The notes under the pieces were generated by a model. It saw only the letters and a list, made by a program, of their open reading frames with translations. It did not search any database and was not told the origin of the DNA. Positions 25,925-33,959 of a stretch of DNA of 52,835 bases are shown here, one piece after another; the stretch's first letter is position 1, and each line of letters starts with the position of its first letter. The translations under genes and the position numbers were made by a program. The DNA is from CAVQEK01 sp964596645. Its GTDB lineage: Bacteria; Bacteroidota; Bacteroidia; Cytophagales; Cyclobacteriaceae. Location of the stretch: positions 1 to 52,835 of the forward strand of contig CAZQVB010000032.1 in the NCBI GenBank assembly GCA_964596645.1, read 5' to 3'.

Positions 25925-26146
25925 TTAGGATTTTGGTTTGGAAGTGTTTGTTTCATCATCTTTAGCGCTCTCGTCTATTTCCTTTTTTATATCAGTAGAT
26001 GCGTCTTTAAATTCCCGAATACCTTTGCCCAGGCCGCGTGCCAATTCAGGTATCTTCTTGGCGCCAAAGAAGATCAGCAACACAGCGATGATGAGAAAAA
26101 TTTCCCATCCTCCAAGGCCTCCCAAAAATGCTAAATAGAAGTGCAT
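25925..26146 (-). CDS. tatA: Twin-arginine translocase TatA/E-type subunit, second copy
   Basis: A 73-residue TatA-type subunit with one membrane helix (about residues 14-27, WEIFLIIAVLLIFFG), the hinge FFGAKKIPELARGLGKG, an amphipathic helix and a charged tail ending SKPKS. The hinge and amphipathic region is nearly the same as in the copy at 12067-12282, but many codons differ, so the duplication is not recent. It leads a block with gatA, mltD, DUF4837, ruvA, sprA and gcvH downstream. Whether the two copies are equivalent or specialised (TatA versus TatB/E roles) cannot be told. ATG start at 26146. Confidence 0.95.
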   Translation of the reverse strand: MHFYLAFLGGLGGWEIFLIIAVLLIFFGAKKIPELARGLGKGIREFKDASTDIKKEIDESAKDDETNTSKPKS

Positions 26147-26493
26147 ATGTGATTGATTTTTAATAGAAAGGAAGCTATTCCTTCAAGTGAAGTTGTAAAG
26201 ATAAATTCAAAGGTGACTAAAATCCCCGAACAATTCAAACAAAATCAGGGGCGCGCAAGGTTTGGCTAGCTTTAGGAAAAAGCAAGGTAAAATCTTCTGT
26301 TTTGCACCCTCAGATAGTACGTTTTATACAGCCGTGACAGACCGCCATTTACTGAGGAATATAGTATTGACCGGGTGGAGGTGACAGAAAAGCATTGAGC
26401 CGAGGGCTTCGGCTTAGTTCATAACTGCCAAACGAGATTGGTGCGGTGGCTTAGCGTTGCTGAATGTAAAGTGAAGTTGTGAGACTCGTGCGA
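26147..26493. other. Non-coding interval upstream of tatA2
   Basis: No gene is evident. The left part should carry the promoter of the tatA2 block; the nearest match I see is TATCTTTA on the minus strand, one base off the -7 consensus. A small 6-bp hairpin (26398-26414, AGCCGA / TCGGCT) lies on the far side, downstream of the small hypothetical gene, and might end its transcript. Confidence 0.45.
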
Positions 26494-26922
26494 TTAGTAA
26501 ACTGCGGATATGTCTTTCATAGTGCCCGTACGCGCGGCGTTCTCTGCAGCCAGTGCATTATATATGGCTATGGAGGGCAGATAAGCCTCACTCTCGGCCA
26601 ACATGGCGCTGTCCTCAAGCTTCTTTAGCAATCTTTTCAACGGATCGGTTATCTGACCAATGGCACGCACCAGTTCAATATCCTTTTTTATTTCTTCGAG
26701 GTCAATTTTTTGCGGCACGCATGCAGGCTTTTGCTCCGCCCGGTTGATGCATTCTTTTACAAACTGAATAGTATTGCGCCGCATTTTTGGCAGGGTGGAT
26801 TTTTCTTCTTCACTCAACTCTACCAGATCGCTCAGTTTATTCTCGATCTGTCGTATCGATTTCAATATGTCATGCACCTCTTTTTGGGTCAATTCTGCGG
26901 AGATCAGGTTGGGGTAGGTCAT
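26494..26922 (-). CDS. Conserved hypothetical protein of a Bacteroidota small-protein family
   Basis: A 142-residue soluble, helical protein with no signal peptide or membrane helix. Segments such as LTQKEVHDILKSIRQIENKL, LPKMRRNTIQFVKECI and SEAYLPSIAIYNALAAENA resemble a family of about 140-150 residue proteins that I know only as hypothetical in Bacteroidota (pattern: LPKM, later SEAY and FYN/IYN). No function is known to me. It is flanked by non-coding intervals of more than 290 bases on both sides and seems to be a single-gene unit. Confidence 0.8.
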   Translation of the reverse strand: MTYPNLISAELTQKEVHDILKSIRQIENKLSDLVELSEEEKSTLPKMRRNTIQFVKECINRAEQKPACVPQKIDLEEIKKDIELVRAIGQITDPLKRLLKKLEDSAMLAESEAYLPSIAIYNALAAENAARTGTMKDISAVY

Positions 26923-27213
26923 CGGCTTATCTTTAGTAGTTCTGACTAAGTGCTGCCGGGCACAGATGGTATTGGCGTGTGCTTATTTAACGCTTTTCGT
27001 GCTGTATAAAGTTTCACATAATTGTTCCAATTCCATATAAATAATTAAAATTTTATCTATCGGTATGCTGCGTGTGCATTTCCGGTGAGGTAATGCGTGT
27101 TTCTGATTAAAAAAGTTCAAACCAATTATAGAAACCAAGCTTTCCTAAAAATCCGGCTTCTAAGGTTTGCTTAATAAGACCTTTTTTCAGCGCGAATATT
27201 AACAAAGCAAAAA

Positions 27214-28215
27214 TTATGAAGAGGTCGCAAATGATGCCCCTACAAATACATCCTCCACTTCCTTTAAAACCTGGCAAACTTCCATATGGGTTGCGGCCTG
27301 AACCAGGCGGGTGCGGAATGGCTTAAAATCAGGCAGGCCTTTGAAATAGTTCGTGTAGTGTCTGCGCATTTCGAATATACCTTTCATTTCGCCTTTCCAC
27401 TCAATAGAAAAATCGAGGTGCTTGCGTGTCACACGCACACGTTCTGCTATATCGGGTGGTGGCAGATGCTCGCCGGTAAGCATGAAATGTTTTATTTCAT
27501 TAAAAATCCACGGGTTGCCTATGCTTGCCCGGCCGAGCATTATGCCATCTACACCATATTTTGCTTTATACTCCTGGGCGCGCTCCGGGCTGTCGATGTC
27601 GCCGTTGCCAAATATCGGAATTTCAATATCGGGATGTGCGCGTACCTGTGCAATGGGGCTCCAGTCTGCCTCACCTTTATACATTTGCTGTCGCGTACGG
27701 CCGTGAATGGTGAGCGCTTTTATGCCAGCATCTTGCAGGCGCAAAGCCACCTCAACAATACGTATGTTGCTGTGGTCCCAGCCGAGCCGTGTTTTCACCG
27801 TCACGGGCAGCGATACTTGCTGCACTATTTCGCGTGTCATGGCTTCCATTTTGGGTATGTTGAGCAAAATGCCCGCCCCGGCACCCTTGCAGGCCACCTT
27901 CTTTACCGGGCAACCGTAGTTGATGTCGACCAGCTCTGGCTGCGCCCGCTCGGCAATGGCCGCCGCTTCACGCATAGACTCTATCTTGTCGCCAAAAATC
28001 TGGATGCCGATTGGTCGCTCATAGTCGTATATATCCAGTTTCTGCACACTTTTGGCCGCATCGCGAATGAGCCCCTCGGCAGATATAAATTCGGTATACA
28101 TAAGGTCGGCTCCCTGCTCTTTGCACACGGCGCGAAAAGGCGGGTCGCTTACATCCTCCATAGGAGCGAGCAGCAGAGGGAATTCGGGCAATTCTAAGTT
28201 TCCAATCTGGATCAA
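27214..28215 (-). CDS. dusB: tRNA-dihydrouridine synthase (DusB-like)
   Basis: A 333-residue flavoenzyme that reduces uridine to dihydrouridine in tRNA. The TIM-barrel motifs are clear: LLLAPMEDVSDPPFRAVCKE near the N terminus, DINYGCPVKKVACKGAGAG with the catalytic Cys, KTRLGWDH, TIHGRTRQQMYKG, FGNGDI and GVDGIMLGRASIGNPWIF. The usual family start (IQIGNLELPEFPLLLAPM) suggests initiation at the TTG at 28215. An ATG at 28296 would add 27 residues not typical of the family and would overlap the divergent CPBP gene. Intergenic space to the CPBP gene is 36 bases. Confidence 0.94.
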   Translation of the reverse strand: MIQIGNLELPEFPLLLAPMEDVSDPPFRAVCKEQGADLMYTEFISAEGLIRDAAKSVQKLDIYDYERPIGIQIFGDKIESMREAAAIAERAQPELVDINYGCPVKKVACKGAGAGILLNIPKMEAMTREIVQQVSLPVTVKTRLGWDHSNIRIVEVALRLQDAGIKALTIHGRTRQQMYKGEADWSPIAQVRAHPDIEIPIFGNGDIDSPERAQEYKAKYGVDGIMLGRASIGNPWIFNEIKHFMLTGEHLPPPDIAERVRVTRKHLDFSIEWKGEMKGIFEMRRHYTNYFKGLPDFKPFRTRLVQAATHMEVCQVLKEVEDVFVGASFATSS

Positions 28216-28251
28216 TGTAGAAATATTTTTTGCCGTAAATTTAGCGCTTCT

Positions 28252-29208
28252 ATGAAAAGATCGGAATATAATCCACTCGCTTCTACGCATCTTCATCCTT
28301 TATTGTTACTGCTCTCGCTGGTGCTCATAGAGCTGGGCTTTTTATTTCTGAGCGAGATTTTTGGCCTTGTGATAGGCTATTTCTATGGGTTAAACCTTCA
28401 ACAACTCTTCGACCTGATACAAAACCCAACGGATGACGCGCGCAGTAGAACCATTTTGTTGACTTACCAGGCGGCCACTGCCACAGGTTTGTTTGTGCTC
28501 GGTCCTTTGGTCTTTTATGTTTTTATAGTAAAAGGCAGGCTGGCGCAATTTTTTCAAACTAAGCCGGTGAGCTGGCGCCCCGTGTTGTTGGCTACAGGCA
28601 GTGTGTTCTCATTTATTGTAGTGAACAGCCTTTTTGTAAAAATCAACGCTGAAATACCACTTGAGCGATGGGCGCCTGATTTTGCCCGCTGGGCCGATGG
28701 CCTCGAAGCCAGAGCAGAAGAAATCACAGAGATACTCACACAATTCCATTCGCCGGGATATTTTGTTGCGGCCTTTTTGGTAGTAGTGGTGATTACAGCT
28801 TTTGGCGAAGAGCTTCTTTTCCGGGGCATTTTACAAAACCTGATGTGGAAAATCACGAACAACGCTCATGTGGCTATTTGGATTACGGCTGTATTATTTT
28901 CGGCGCTGCACTTCCAGTTTTATGGCTTTTTGCCGAGAATGATGCTCGGGCTTGTTTTCGGATATTTGTACCTGTGGTCAGGCAATCTATGGATTCCTAT
29001 TATTGGTCATTTCATCAATAATGGCCTCACGCTCGTGATTTTGTACCTGGCCCAGCAGTCGATCATTGATTACGATATAGAATCGAAAGATTCTTTTCCG
29101 CTCGGTTATATCACCATATTCGCAGCTTTATTTATATACTTGACCTGGCAGTTCAGATCGTATTTTGCTAAAACCACAGTTGATGGACAAATGGAAGAGC
29201 GTATATAG
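28252..29208 (+). CDS. CPBP family intramembrane glutamic endopeptidase
   Basis: A 318-residue multi-pass membrane protein of the CAAX-protease/bacteriocin-processing (Abi) family. Catalytic motifs are complete: EELLFRG (motif 1), SALHFQFYGFLPRMMLGLVF (motif 2) and GHFINNGLTL (motif 3). About eight hydrophobic segments are present. Substrates of bacterial members are mostly unknown, and roles in bacteriocin immunity or protein processing have been proposed. It overlaps the DUF2007 gene by 26 bases, which in turn overlaps cdsA, so the three are translationally coupled and the protease probably acts at the membrane alongside lipid synthesis. Confidence 0.92.
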   Translation: MKRSEYNPLASTHLHPLLLLLSLVLIELGFLFLSEIFGLVIGYFYGLNLQQLFDLIQNPTDDARSRTILLTYQAATATGLFVLGPLVFYVFIVKGRLAQFFQTKPVSWRPVLLATGSVFSFIVVNSLFVKINAEIPLERWAPDFARWADGLEARAEEITEILTQFHSPGYFVAAFLVVVVITAFGEELLFRGILQNLMWKITNNAHVAIWITAVLFSALHFQFYGFLPRMMLGLVFGYLYLWSGNLWIPIIGHFINNGLTLVILYLAQQSIIDYDIESKDSFPLGYITIFAALFIYLTWQFRSYFAKTTVDGQMEERI

Positions 29209-29389
29209 CACCGAGGTAATGGTGCGATCGGAGATTGTGAAGGGCGTGTTGGGTGAACATGATATTGAGGCTGTAGTTATCAACAAGAAAGATTCCAGCT
29301 ACCACTTTGGATTTTACGAAATATCTGTGCCGCAAGAGAAAGTATTGCAGGCCTTAAAAATAATAAGAGATGAAATACGGTTCGATTAA
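29183..29389 (+). CDS. DUF2007-type small protein
   Basis: A 68-residue soluble protein resembling the DUF2007 (putative signal-transducing) family: KSVYSTEVMVRSEIVKGVLG, then DIEAVVINKKDSSY, and the C-terminal VPQEKVLQALKII. It has a ferredoxin-like alpha/beta pattern and its function is unknown. I chose the ATG at 29183 over an in-frame TTG at 29165. It overlaps the CPBP gene by 26 bases and cdsA by 20 bases, an arrangement that makes co-production with both very likely. Confidence 0.85.
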   Translation: MDKWKSVYSTEVMVRSEIVKGVLGEHDIEAVVINKKDSSYHFGFYEISVPQEKVLQALKIIRDEIRFD

Positions 29390-30200
29390 GCTGAGCAATC
29401 TGGCCCTGAGGGTAATCGTAGCAGTCATTGGTGTTCTGGTCATTTTATCTTCCATCTATTGGAATCCCTGGTCGTATTTCATCGTCTTTTTCGTGATATG
29501 CGCGGTCACGATGCGGGAGTTTTACAAGCTCATAGGCATTGAAGGTTTTCTACCCTTGTCTTTCTGGGGCGGTTTCCTGGGCATGCTCATCTACACGATG
29601 ACCTTCCTTATTCAGATAGACAAAATACCTTTAAAGTATCTGATCATCGTATTTCCCGTGAGCGCCATCATTTTCTTTATTAAGCTATATAAAAAGTCCG
29701 ATTTGGCGCCATTTACCAACATAGGGTATACTTTTCTGGGCGTGGTATATGTGGCGGTTCCGTTTTCACTATTTCACATCATCGCCTTCTACTCCGGCGC
29801 TTACGGCGCGGGCACCGTTATGGGCATCTTGTTTCTTACCTGGGCCAGCGATACAGGCGGCTATTTCGCCGGCACCTACTTCGGCCGCACCAAGTTGTTT
29901 GAAAGAATTTCTCCTATGAAATCATGGGAAGGGTTTATTGGCGGGGCAGTGCTCACCTTAGCAATTGCCCTTCTTTTGTCATTGGTTTTCGATGACCTAC
30001 CCGCCTGGAAGTGGTTTGTGATCGGCATACTCACCGTTACGGCCGGTACATATGGCGACTTGGTGGAGTCGTTGTTCAAGAGAAGTATCCGGATCAAAGA
30101 TTCCGGCAGGCTGCTCCCCGGCCATGGCGGCTTTCTCGACCGCTTTGACGCCCTGCTGCTATCTTTGCCGTTTACAGCCGCATTTGTAGTTTTATTTTAA
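29370..30200 (+). CDS. cdsA: Phosphatidate cytidylyltransferase
   Basis: A 276-residue inner-membrane enzyme that makes CDP-diacylglycerol from phosphatidic acid and CTP, the branch point of phospholipid synthesis. About seven or eight membrane helices. The C-terminal signature is clear: SDTGGYFAGTYFGRTKL, SPMKSWEGFIGG and IKDSGRLLPGHGGFLDRFDA. It lies 91 bases upstream of the dehydrogenase and close to psd, which acts two steps later on phosphatidylserine. The phosphatidylserine synthase gene is not in the window. Confidence 0.96.
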   Translation: MKYGSIKLSNLALRVIVAVIGVLVILSSIYWNPWSYFIVFFVICAVTMREFYKLIGIEGFLPLSFWGGFLGMLIYTMTFLIQIDKIPLKYLIIVFPVSAIIFFIKLYKKSDLAPFTNIGYTFLGVVYVAVPFSLFHIIAFYSGAYGAGTVMGILFLTWASDTGGYFAGTYFGRTKLFERISPMKSWEGFIGGAVLTLAIALLLSLVFDDLPAWKWFVIGILTVTAGTYGDLVESLFKRSIRIKDSGRLLPGHGGFLDRFDALLLSLPFTAAFVVLF

Positions 30201-30230
30201 AAATCAATTATAATGACTACCCTGAACGGC

Positions 30231-30256
30231 TTTGAATTAAATATTTTCTAATTTTG
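30231..30256 (+). promoter_or_regulatory. Possible promoter of the dehydrogenase-psd unit
   Basis: TAATTTTG at 30249-30256 fits the -7 box, and TTTG at 30231-30234 could be the upstream element. The spacer is only 14 bases, shorter than the usual 19-21. The ATG at 30292 follows 35 bases after the -7 box. Confidence 0.45.
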
Positions 30257-30291
30257 AAGCGCATTTGCAACGCTGAAAAAAGCTTAAATAT

Positions 30292-31566
30292 ATGGCGTAT
30301 ATAGAGCCTGCACCGATTAAAGATCGGGAAAATCCTTTCGAATCAATGATGTCGAGGTTTCGCATTGCCGCTCAGCATCTTGGCCTTGACGAACAAATAT
30401 ATGATGTGTTGAAGTCGCCTGATAAACAGGTCATTGTGAACCTTCCCATCACCATGGACGACGGCACCATTCGTGTATTTGAAGCCTATCGGGTAATTCA
30501 TAATAATGTGCTTGGCCCATCCAAAGGAGGCGTACGGTTTGACATGAACGTAAACCTGGATGAGGTAAAGGCACTGGCCGCATGGATGACCTGGAAATGC
30601 GCCGTAGTAGACATTCCTTTTGGCGGCGCCAAGGGTGGTATTCGCTGCAATCCGCGCGAAATGTCTTCCGGAGAAATTGAGCGCCTGACGCGGGCCTACA
30701 CCACAGCACTGTACAGTGTAATTGGCCCAGATTCCGATATACCCGCACCCGACATGGGAACCGGCCAACGCGAAATGGCATGGATGATGGATCAATACTC
30801 CCGCAACAGCGGCATGACCACCAGTGGCGTGGTGACGGGTAAACCTATGGTGCTGGGGGGCTCTGAAGGTCGGGTAGAGGCCACAGGTCGCGGGGTGATG
30901 GTCTCGACTTTTGCGGCGCTGGAGAAGTTGAAAATCAGTCCGTACAACTGCCGTGTAGCCGTACAGGGCTTTGGCAATGTTGGATCTTACGCTGCACTAT
31001 TACTGGCTGAGCGTGGGGCTAAAATAGTGGCAATCAGCGATATCACAGGTGCTTACTACAATGAGGCAGGCATTGATATACCCAAGGCGCTGGAGTACAA
31101 AACGAACAATAAAAATACTCTGGAAGGATTTGATGGCGGCGAGTCCATGGATGGCGACGAACTTTTCTCACTGGATGTGGAGGTACTCATACCTGCAGCC
31201 ATGGAAGACGTGATCACCATGTACAATGCTGAAAAGATAAAAGCCAAACTGATAGTAGAAGGGGCCAATGGTCCTACTTCTGCCAAAGCGGATGATATTA
31301 TAGCCGAAAAAGGTGTGATGGTGGTACCAGATATCATGGCCAACGCGGGCGGGGTAACGGTGTCATACTTTGAGTGGGTACAAAATCGGCTCGGCTACAA
31401 GTGGACCCGCGAACGGGTAAACAGGCGCTCCGACCGGATCATGAAGAGTGCATTTGAACGGATCTATCAGACAGCACTCAGGTACAACGTGTCCTTGCGA
31501 ATAGGAGCCTACATAGTGGCCATAGAACGTGTAGCCAGTGCTTATAAATATCGAGGAGGATTTTAG
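30292..31566 (+). CDS. Glu/Leu/Phe/Val family dehydrogenase (probable glutamate dehydrogenase)
   Basis: A 424-residue oxidative deaminase of the Glu/Leu/Phe/Val dehydrogenase family. Substrate-binding lysines lie in LGPSKGGVRFDM (Lys78) and MTWKCAVVDIPFGGAKGG (Lys102 and Lys114, the latter probably catalytic). The NAD(P)-binding domain is at AVQGFGNVGSYAALLLAERG. Length and the PDMGTGQREMAWMMDQY segment are typical for glutamate dehydrogenases. Coenzyme preference is not certain from sequence. It interlinks ammonia with 2-oxoglutarate and glutamate. It lies directly upstream of psd with only 3 bases between, although the two share no pathway. Confidence 0.93.
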   Translation: MAYIEPAPIKDRENPFESMMSRFRIAAQHLGLDEQIYDVLKSPDKQVIVNLPITMDDGTIRVFEAYRVIHNNVLGPSKGGVRFDMNVNLDEVKALAAWMTWKCAVVDIPFGGAKGGIRCNPREMSSGEIERLTRAYTTALYSVIGPDSDIPAPDMGTGQREMAWMMDQYSRNSGMTTSGVVTGKPMVLGGSEGRVEATGRGVMVSTFAALEKLKISPYNCRVAVQGFGNVGSYAALLLAERGAKIVAISDITGAYYNEAGIDIPKALEYKTNNKNTLEGFDGGESMDGDELFSLDVEVLIPAAMEDVITMYNAEKIKAKLIVEGANGPTSAKADDIIAEKGVMVVPDIMANAGGVTVSYFEWVQNRLGYKWTRERVNRRSDRIMKSAFERIYQTALRYNVSLRIGAYIVAIERVASAYKYRGGF

Positions 31567-31569
31567 ATT

Positions 31570-32229
31570 ATGACGATACACAAAGAAGGAAGAACTTTTC
31601 TTATTGTGCTGCTGGCTATTTTAGCAGTCTTCAATAGTATGCTCTACATCTCCGGATGGGTAAGCAGCACTACGCTTATTTTCATAGTTGTAGTGAGTGT
31701 TGTGCTGTTCTTGCTCGTACTTCAATTTTTTCGACACCCCCACATATTTGTACAGCAGGATGAAAAATACATATTGGCACCGGCCGATGGCAAAGTGGTG
31801 GTGGTAGAGAATACTACGGAAAATGAATTCCTTCAGGAAGAACGGGTTCAGATCTCCATCTTCATGTCACCGCTCAATGTGCACGTAAACCGCAACCCTG
31901 TATCAGGCGTAGTCAAATACTTTCGATACCACCCCGGCAAGTACCTGGTGGCGTGGCACCCGAAGTCGAGTATAGAAAATGAGCGTACGACCGTAGTGTA
32001 CGAAACCGCTTCGGGACTTCTTTTGCCGATTCGACAAATTGCCGGCGCCATGGCCCGCCGTATCAAATACTATATTGGCGAGGGCGATAGGGTGCAGCAG
32101 GGTGATGAATTTGGTTTTATAAAGTTCGGCTCTCGGGTCGATGTTTTTGTGCCTGTATCGGCCGAAGTGAAAGTGAGCCCAGGTATGAAGACAAAAGCAG
32201 GTGTTACGATCCTTGCGGTAATCTCATAA
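31570..32229 (+). CDS. psd: Phosphatidylserine decarboxylase family proenzyme
   Basis: A 219-residue membrane-anchored proenzyme. Two hydrophobic helices near the N terminus (about residues 9-30 and 32-54) precede the decarboxylase domain. It is expected to self-cleave at Gly187-Ser188 (FIKFGSRVD), making a pyruvoyl cofactor on the small subunit, and to convert phosphatidylserine to phosphatidylethanolamine. This is the short form common in Bacteroidota and archaea. cdsA upstream supplies the CDP-diacylglycerol used to make the substrate. It ends before a terminator shared with a convergent small gene. Confidence 0.93.
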   Translation: MTIHKEGRTFLIVLLAILAVFNSMLYISGWVSSTTLIFIVVVSVVLFLLVLQFFRHPHIFVQQDEKYILAPADGKVVVVENTTENEFLQEERVQISIFMSPLNVHVNRNPVSGVVKYFRYHPGKYLVAWHPKSSIENERTTVVYETASGLLLPIRQIAGAMARRIKYYIGEGDRVQQGDEFGFIKFGSRVDVFVPVSAEVKVSPGMKTKAGVTILAVIS

Positions 32230-32231
32230 AA

Positions 32232-32270
32232 AAAGCCCCTACACCGTATCAGTGCAGAGGCTTTATATTG
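32232..32270. terminator. Bidirectional terminator between psd and a small secreted protein gene
   Basis: A stem with two imperfect positions (AAAGCCCCTACAC / GTGCAGAGGCTTT, 32232-32244 and 32252-32264) has an A run on one side and CTTTATATT on the other. It lies just after psd and 20 bases beyond the stop of the minus-strand gene. Confidence 0.7.
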
Positions 32271-32285
32271 TTCTATTCAAATTCT

Positions 32286-32654
32286 TTATTTAGTACTCAC
32301 CGTTTCGTCGTTCAGCTCTTTCTTCTTGAACTCGATTGATTTTTCTACAGCTTTGGTTTTGTGAAACTTCCTGTTGCGGGCCATCCAGTTGTCGCTGGAG
32401 TTGTTGAGCACCGGCATCAACACCAAATAGCTGTCGTCCTCTTGTTGGTTGTTGAGCTTGTGATTTCTGTCGAGGTAATCAAATGGCTGCTGACTGTCGC
32501 TCACCGCTGTTTCCATCTGTTTGCCATTCTCTCGAATGTCCTGATGATAATTCTTGTTCAACTTACGGTTTTTTGAGCGGTAGTCGTTCTGGCTCTGAGC
32601 AGCTACTACCGAAACGATGGCCAAAGCGGCGAGGGTTAACATTAACTTTTTCAT
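32286..32654 (-). CDS. Small secreted protein with three copies of a basic 11-residue motif
   Basis: A 122-residue protein with a clear signal peptide (MKKLMLTLAALAIVSVVAAQ). The mature part is rich in Asn, Lys, Asp and Gln. A short motif occurs three times: DYRSKNRKLNK (residues 24-34), DYLDRNHKLNN (59-69) and NWMARNRKFHK (89-99), spaced by 30-35 residues. I do not recognise the family and propose no function. The protein is too short and polar for a barrel. It runs towards psd with a shared terminator, and the upstream interval of about 290 bases reaches dcd. Confidence 0.75.
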   Translation of the reverse strand: MKKLMLTLAALAIVSVVAAQSQNDYRSKNRKLNKNYHQDIRENGKQMETAVSDSQQPFDYLDRNHKLNNQQEDDSYLVLMPVLNNSSDNWMARNRKFHKTKAVEKSIEFKKKELNDETVSTK

Positions 32655-32947
32655 TTTGCTAGATTTTTCGTTCTAATTCGTTCAGTGGTTTCCGGGGGTT
32701 CAGCCCGTTCATTAATAGTATTGCTATTGTATACGATAGCCTTTAAGCTATGGTTGCAAGCTACAATAATATTTTCTCATCATCATTCAAATTATTTTAT
32801 TTTCAGAAAAGATTCTGCGTGAATATTAGGAAGTTGTCACTGACAGCAGCATCTATTGGTTTTTTCGCAAATGATGCTAAAAGATTCGGCCACTTCTACG
32901 ATATGGTCGGTTTGCGCTATATTGGTGGCTAAAATTGAAAGTAAAAC

Positions 32948-33475
32948 ATGATATTATCGGGGAAAGAAATAAGCAAGCAGGTCGGCAACACCATCATTAT
33001 TGAGCCCTACAGTGAGGCACAGCTCAATCCCAATAGCTATAACTTACGGTTGCACAACGAACTGATGGTGTATAAAAACCAGCAACTCGACATGAAAAAG
33101 CCCAATGATGTTCAGCGCATTGTCATACCGGATACCGGGTACACCTTAAAACCCGGTGAGCTTTATCTGGGCCGTACCGTGGAGTACACCGCAACTTCTG
33201 CCTATGTGCCCATGCTGGAAGGCCGGTCGTCCATTGGTCGTCTCGGCCTTTTCGTACATATTACGGCCGGGTTTGGCGATGTGGGTTTTAAGGGCTTTTG
33301 GACGCTGGAAATTTTCTGCATCAAGCCAATTGTGATATATCCTGCTGTGGAGATATGTCAGATTTACTACCACACGGTAGAAGGTGAGTATGATTTATAC
33401 AACAGCGGAAAGTATCAGAACAACACAGGGATTCAGCCGAGTTTGTTATATCAAGATTTTGAGAAAAAAGGCTAA
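32948..33475 (+). CDS. dcd: dCTP deaminase
   Basis: A 175-residue enzyme that deaminates dCTP to dUTP, feeding thymidylate synthesis. The signature LEGRSSIGRLGLFVHITAGF (residues 90-109) and Glu121 in FWTLEIF, equal to the catalytic glutamate of E. coli Dcd, are present. Whether it also hydrolyses dUTP cannot be told. Its stop overlaps the yidD start by 17 bases. An imperfect -7-like box lies 10-20 bases upstream (TAAAATTG). Confidence 0.95.
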   Translation: MILSGKEISKQVGNTIIIEPYSEAQLNPNSYNLRLHNELMVYKNQQLDMKKPNDVQRIVIPDTGYTLKPGELYLGRTVEYTATSAYVPMLEGRSSIGRLGLFVHITAGFGDVGFKGFWTLEIFCIKPIVIYPAVEICQIYYHTVEGEYDLYNSGKYQNNTGIQPSLLYQDFEKKG

Positions 33476-33701
33476 CGGCTTCCTCACTATTATTTTAGTG
33501 TATCTGGTGAAATTCTACCAAGGCGCTATTTCTCCATACTTTCCCGGCGCTTGTCGGTACAACCCTACGTGCTCGTCGTATATGGTTGAGGCGCTTCAAA
33601 CACATGGTCCCCTTCGCGGACTATGGATGGGGCTGCGCCGCATAGCCCGATGCCACCCCTGGGGCGGCCGTGGATATGACCCGGTGCCGCCCAAAAAATA
33701 G
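33459..33701 (+). CDS. yidD: Membrane protein insertion efficiency factor YidD
   Basis: About 80 residues. YidD is a small peripheral protein that helps YidC insert inner-membrane proteins. The hallmark pattern is present: LVKFYQGAISPYFPGACRYN, then PTCSSYMVEALQTHG, and ARCHPWGGRGYDPVP with conserved cysteines. The start is probably the TTG at 33459, which gives the normal length and overlaps dcd by 17 bases; longer in-frame starts reach further into dcd. yidC, rnpA and rpmH are not near, which is usual for Bacteroidota. Confidence 0.92.
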   Translation: MRKKANGFLTIILVYLVKFYQGAISPYFPGACRYNPTCSSYMVEALQTHGPLRGLWMGLRRIARCHPWGGRGYDPVPPKK

Positions 33702-33718
33702 TGTTTTGTAACAGCGAC

Positions 33719-33904
33719 TTATCTTTCACCTTCTTCGCGGGTCTGGTTAAGCCAACCAGGCGCCGTGAGAAACCACAGTATCATGCCTATGGCCATCAGG
33801 TTTTTATTGACTGGTGCCGTGAGTATACCAGCCAATACCAGGGTGGAGGGCACTATAGTAAGCAGCAGCCCAATGATGGATACGCTAATCAGTAAATATT
33901 TCAT
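33719..33904 (-). CDS. Small two-helix membrane protein
   Basis: A 61-residue hydrophobic protein with two likely membrane helices (about residues 3-29 and 34-51) and a charged tail (NQTREEGER). No family is recognised. It starts with ATG, is convergent with yidD, and lies downstream of the permease gene on the same strand with a 55-base gap. A similar small hydrophobic protein lies at 39422-39634, though sequence likeness is weak. Confidence 0.7.
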   Translation of the reverse strand: MKYLLISVSIIGLLLTIVPSTLVLAGILTAPVNKNLMAIGMILWFLTAPGWLNQTREEGER

Positions 33905-33959
33905 CGTTCTTTCATTAATCAGTCGTTCTCATAGCTGTTTCAATGGATGAAGTATGGCG

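Noticed and set aside
27214..28296. ATG at 28296 as start of dusB
   Set aside because: It would overlap the divergent protease gene and add 27 residues not typical of the family; TTG at 28215 fits the alignment.
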